Positions 5,984-7,202 of a DNA stretch of 7,202 nt are shown piece by piece. The translations under genes and the position numbers were made by a program. The number at the start of each line of letters is the position of its first letter. Position 1 is the first letter of the stretch. Under the pieces are notes generated by a model that was not told the origin of the DNA, did no database searches, and saw only the letters and a program-made list of their open reading frames with translations. Origin of the DNA: Hyphomicrobiales bacterium (GTDB lineage: Bacteria; Pseudomonadota; Alphaproteobacteria; Rhizobiales; Aestuariivirgaceae); contig JACMJT010000601.1 of assembly GCA_014380505.1 (NCBI GenBank), positions 1 to 7,202 on the forward strand. The letters run 5' to 3'.

Positions 5984-7202
5984 CTAACTGTCGAAGCCGG
6001 CCTTGCGCAAGGCGTCGTGAAAGAAACCCATAGCGGCTGGGTCGGCAAAGGGCATTGTTACTGCGAAGACCTCAAGGCTGACATGTGGATTGGCTGTTTT
6101 CATGAGTCCCACATGGCGATGGGCCTCGTCGAGGTTTCCGGTAACGGCGTGAGCCGCCGCCAGGAGGGCAAGCGCACGGTAGTTATAGATCGAGCCGTTG
6201 TCCAAGGCGCGAATTGCTTCGTCAAAGAGTTTGTTGAAGAAGAGTATCTTGCCGTGCATATAACGTATCCAGGGGGGTGGGTAAGTATCGCGGCGCAGGA
6301 CTTCATCGATCATTGCAAGTGCTTCCGCATTGCGACCGGTATGCAGGAGAAGGTTTGCGTAGTCGGCGCTGACATTCACTTCAAGCGGGTTGAGTTCAGC
6401 CGCCCGGCGCAAATGAAATTCGGAACGATCGGATTTGGCCATATAATTCAGGGCCGTGCCGGTGGCGTGATGAGCCATGGCCTCGTTGGGATCAAGCGCC
6501 AGTGCCCGTTCCGCGCTGACGAGTGCCTGTTCCAGGAATGCCCGGTCGGCGGTGAACCAGAATTTTCCGAGCATGCCGATACCCAGCCACGCATGGGCGA
6601 GGGCGAAGCCGGGATCGCGTTCGACGGCCTTGGCGAAGAATGGCTCGGAGGCATCCTCCTTGCCCATGTTGCAGAGATCGCGGCCCCTGAGGAAGTAATC
6701 GTAGGCCGACCAGTTCTCGGTCGGCTTGCGGTGAGCCGATGAAGCGCCCTCCGTGACCAGCCGTCCGCCCAACGCAGTCACGATCCGCGCTACAACCTCG
6801 TCCTGGACCGAGAAGATATCGGCTGCCTCGCGGTCATAGCGTTCGCCCCACAGCAGGTTCTCCGTCGCACCCTCCAGAAGCTGGCAGGAGATGACCAGCC
6901 GTGTCCCGTTCTTGCGGGCCGCGCCCTTCACCACATATCGCGCTCCAAGCGAGCGCGCGGCTTCGCCGCTTTCTATATCGCTGTTCTGAAACCGAAAGGC
7001 GGCCGACCGCGCCGCGACTTGCAGTTCCTTGAACCGCGCAAGCTGAATGATGATGTCTTCGGTGATGCCGTCGCTGAGATATTGCTGGCCGGGGTCGCCG
7101 CTCAGATTGGCGAAGGGAAACACCGCAATCGATGGTTTCCCGTGAGTCGAAACTCCGCTGGCCACAGTTGCCGCAGGTTGCGCCGGAGTATCCGCGAACT
7201 GG
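5984..7202 (-). CDS. TolB-like/TPR protein, 5' end beyond right edge
   Basis: 405 residues are visible and the frame stays open to the window edge. The GTG at 7165 is only an internal codon candidate, so the N-terminus is missing. From the edge there is an Ala/Pro/Thr-rich linker, then a TolB-like region: PSIAVFPFANLSGDPGQQYL, SDGITEDIIIQLARFKELQV, LGARYVVKGAARK, LLWGERYDREAADIFSVQDEV. TPR-like helices follow (FFAKAVERDPGFALAHAWLG; AERALALDPNEAMAHHATG; HLRRAAELNPLEVNVSADYA; ALAMIDEVLRRD). In known proteins this C-terminal half is joined to an N-terminal adenylate/guanylate cyclase domain or a CadC-like winged helix, often with a membrane span between; which one applies lies outside the window. 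Role is therefore signalling or regulation in a general sense only. Confidence 0.88.
   Translation of the reverse strand, partial: QFADTPAQPAATVASGVSTHGKPSIAVFPFANLSGDPGQQYLSDGITEDIIIQLARFKELQVAARSAAFRFQNSDIESGEAARSLGARYVVKGAARKNGTRLVISCQLLEGATENLLWGERYDREAADIFSVQDEVVARIVTALGGRLVTEGASSAHRKPTENWSAYDYFLRGRDLCNMGKEDASEPFFAKAVERDPGFALAHAWLGIGMLGKFWFTADRAFLEQALVSAERALALDPNEAMAHHATGTALNYMAKSDRSEFHLRRAAELNPLEVNVSADYANLLLHTGRNAEALAMIDEVLRRDTYPPPWIRYMHGKILFFNKLFDEAIRALDNGSIYNYRALALLAAAHAVTGNLDEAHRHVGLMKTANPHVSLEVFAVTMPFADPAAMGFFHDALRKAGFDS

Noticed and set aside
7163..7165. GTG at 7165 as the true start of the TPR gene
   Set aside because: The frame is open upstream to the edge with a linker-like sequence, and proteins of this type have a further N-terminal domain, so the gene most likely continues beyond the window.

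Overview
This is a chromosomal window of roughly 60% GC, most likely from an alphaproteobacterium, probably Hyphomicrobiales or a nearby order. The grounds are a BluB whose catalytic residues fall at the same numbers as in the rhizobial enzyme, a GcvA-type LysR regulator, a PPi-type phosphofructokinase, a DUF1127 small protein, a TolB-like/TPR protein and short REP-like hairpins. No genus can be fixed from the sequence alone. No rRNA, tRNA, CRISPR array, transposase or phage gene was seen.

Left part (1-2100, minus strand): a cobalamin riboswitch leader leads into bluB (5,6-dimethylbenzimidazole synthase, the lower-ligand step of vitamin B12 synthesis). bluB overlaps by ATGA a DadA/PuuB-like FAD-dependent amine oxidoreductase, which runs off the left edge. 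These two genes look like one B12-repressed operon. The riboswitch starts about 20 bases after the stop of a lysR gene on the same strand.

Middle (2106-4118): the GcvA-like lysR (minus) diverges from an unrecognised 48-codon gene (plus). Their shared 110-base promoter region holds an 8-bp perfect inverted repeat that overlaps the predicted -35 boxes of both genes. Next comes a stand-alone H-NOX (heme nitric-oxide/oxygen binding) protein with its heme-binding residues intact. Its Shine-Dalgarno sequence lies inside a long imperfect inverted repeat. The H-NOX gene is lower in GC than its surroundings and lies between REP-like hairpins, one upstream and an opposed pair downstream. No histidine kinase or cyclase partner is adjacent.

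Right part (4119-7202): a PPi-dependent 6-phosphofructokinase (minus), whose promoter region carries a second 8-bp inverted repeat. It diverges from a two-gene plus-strand unit made of a DUF1127 protein and a 58-residue single-membrane-span protein. That unit converges, with only 9 bases between stops, on a TolB-like/TPR protein (minus) that is open at the right edge and so lacks its N-terminus here.

The best-supported regulatory element is the riboswitch-bluB-oxidoreductase operon. The least explained block is the lysR / 48-aa protein / orphan H-NOX cluster with its layered promoter, RBS-hairpin and REP-like structures.
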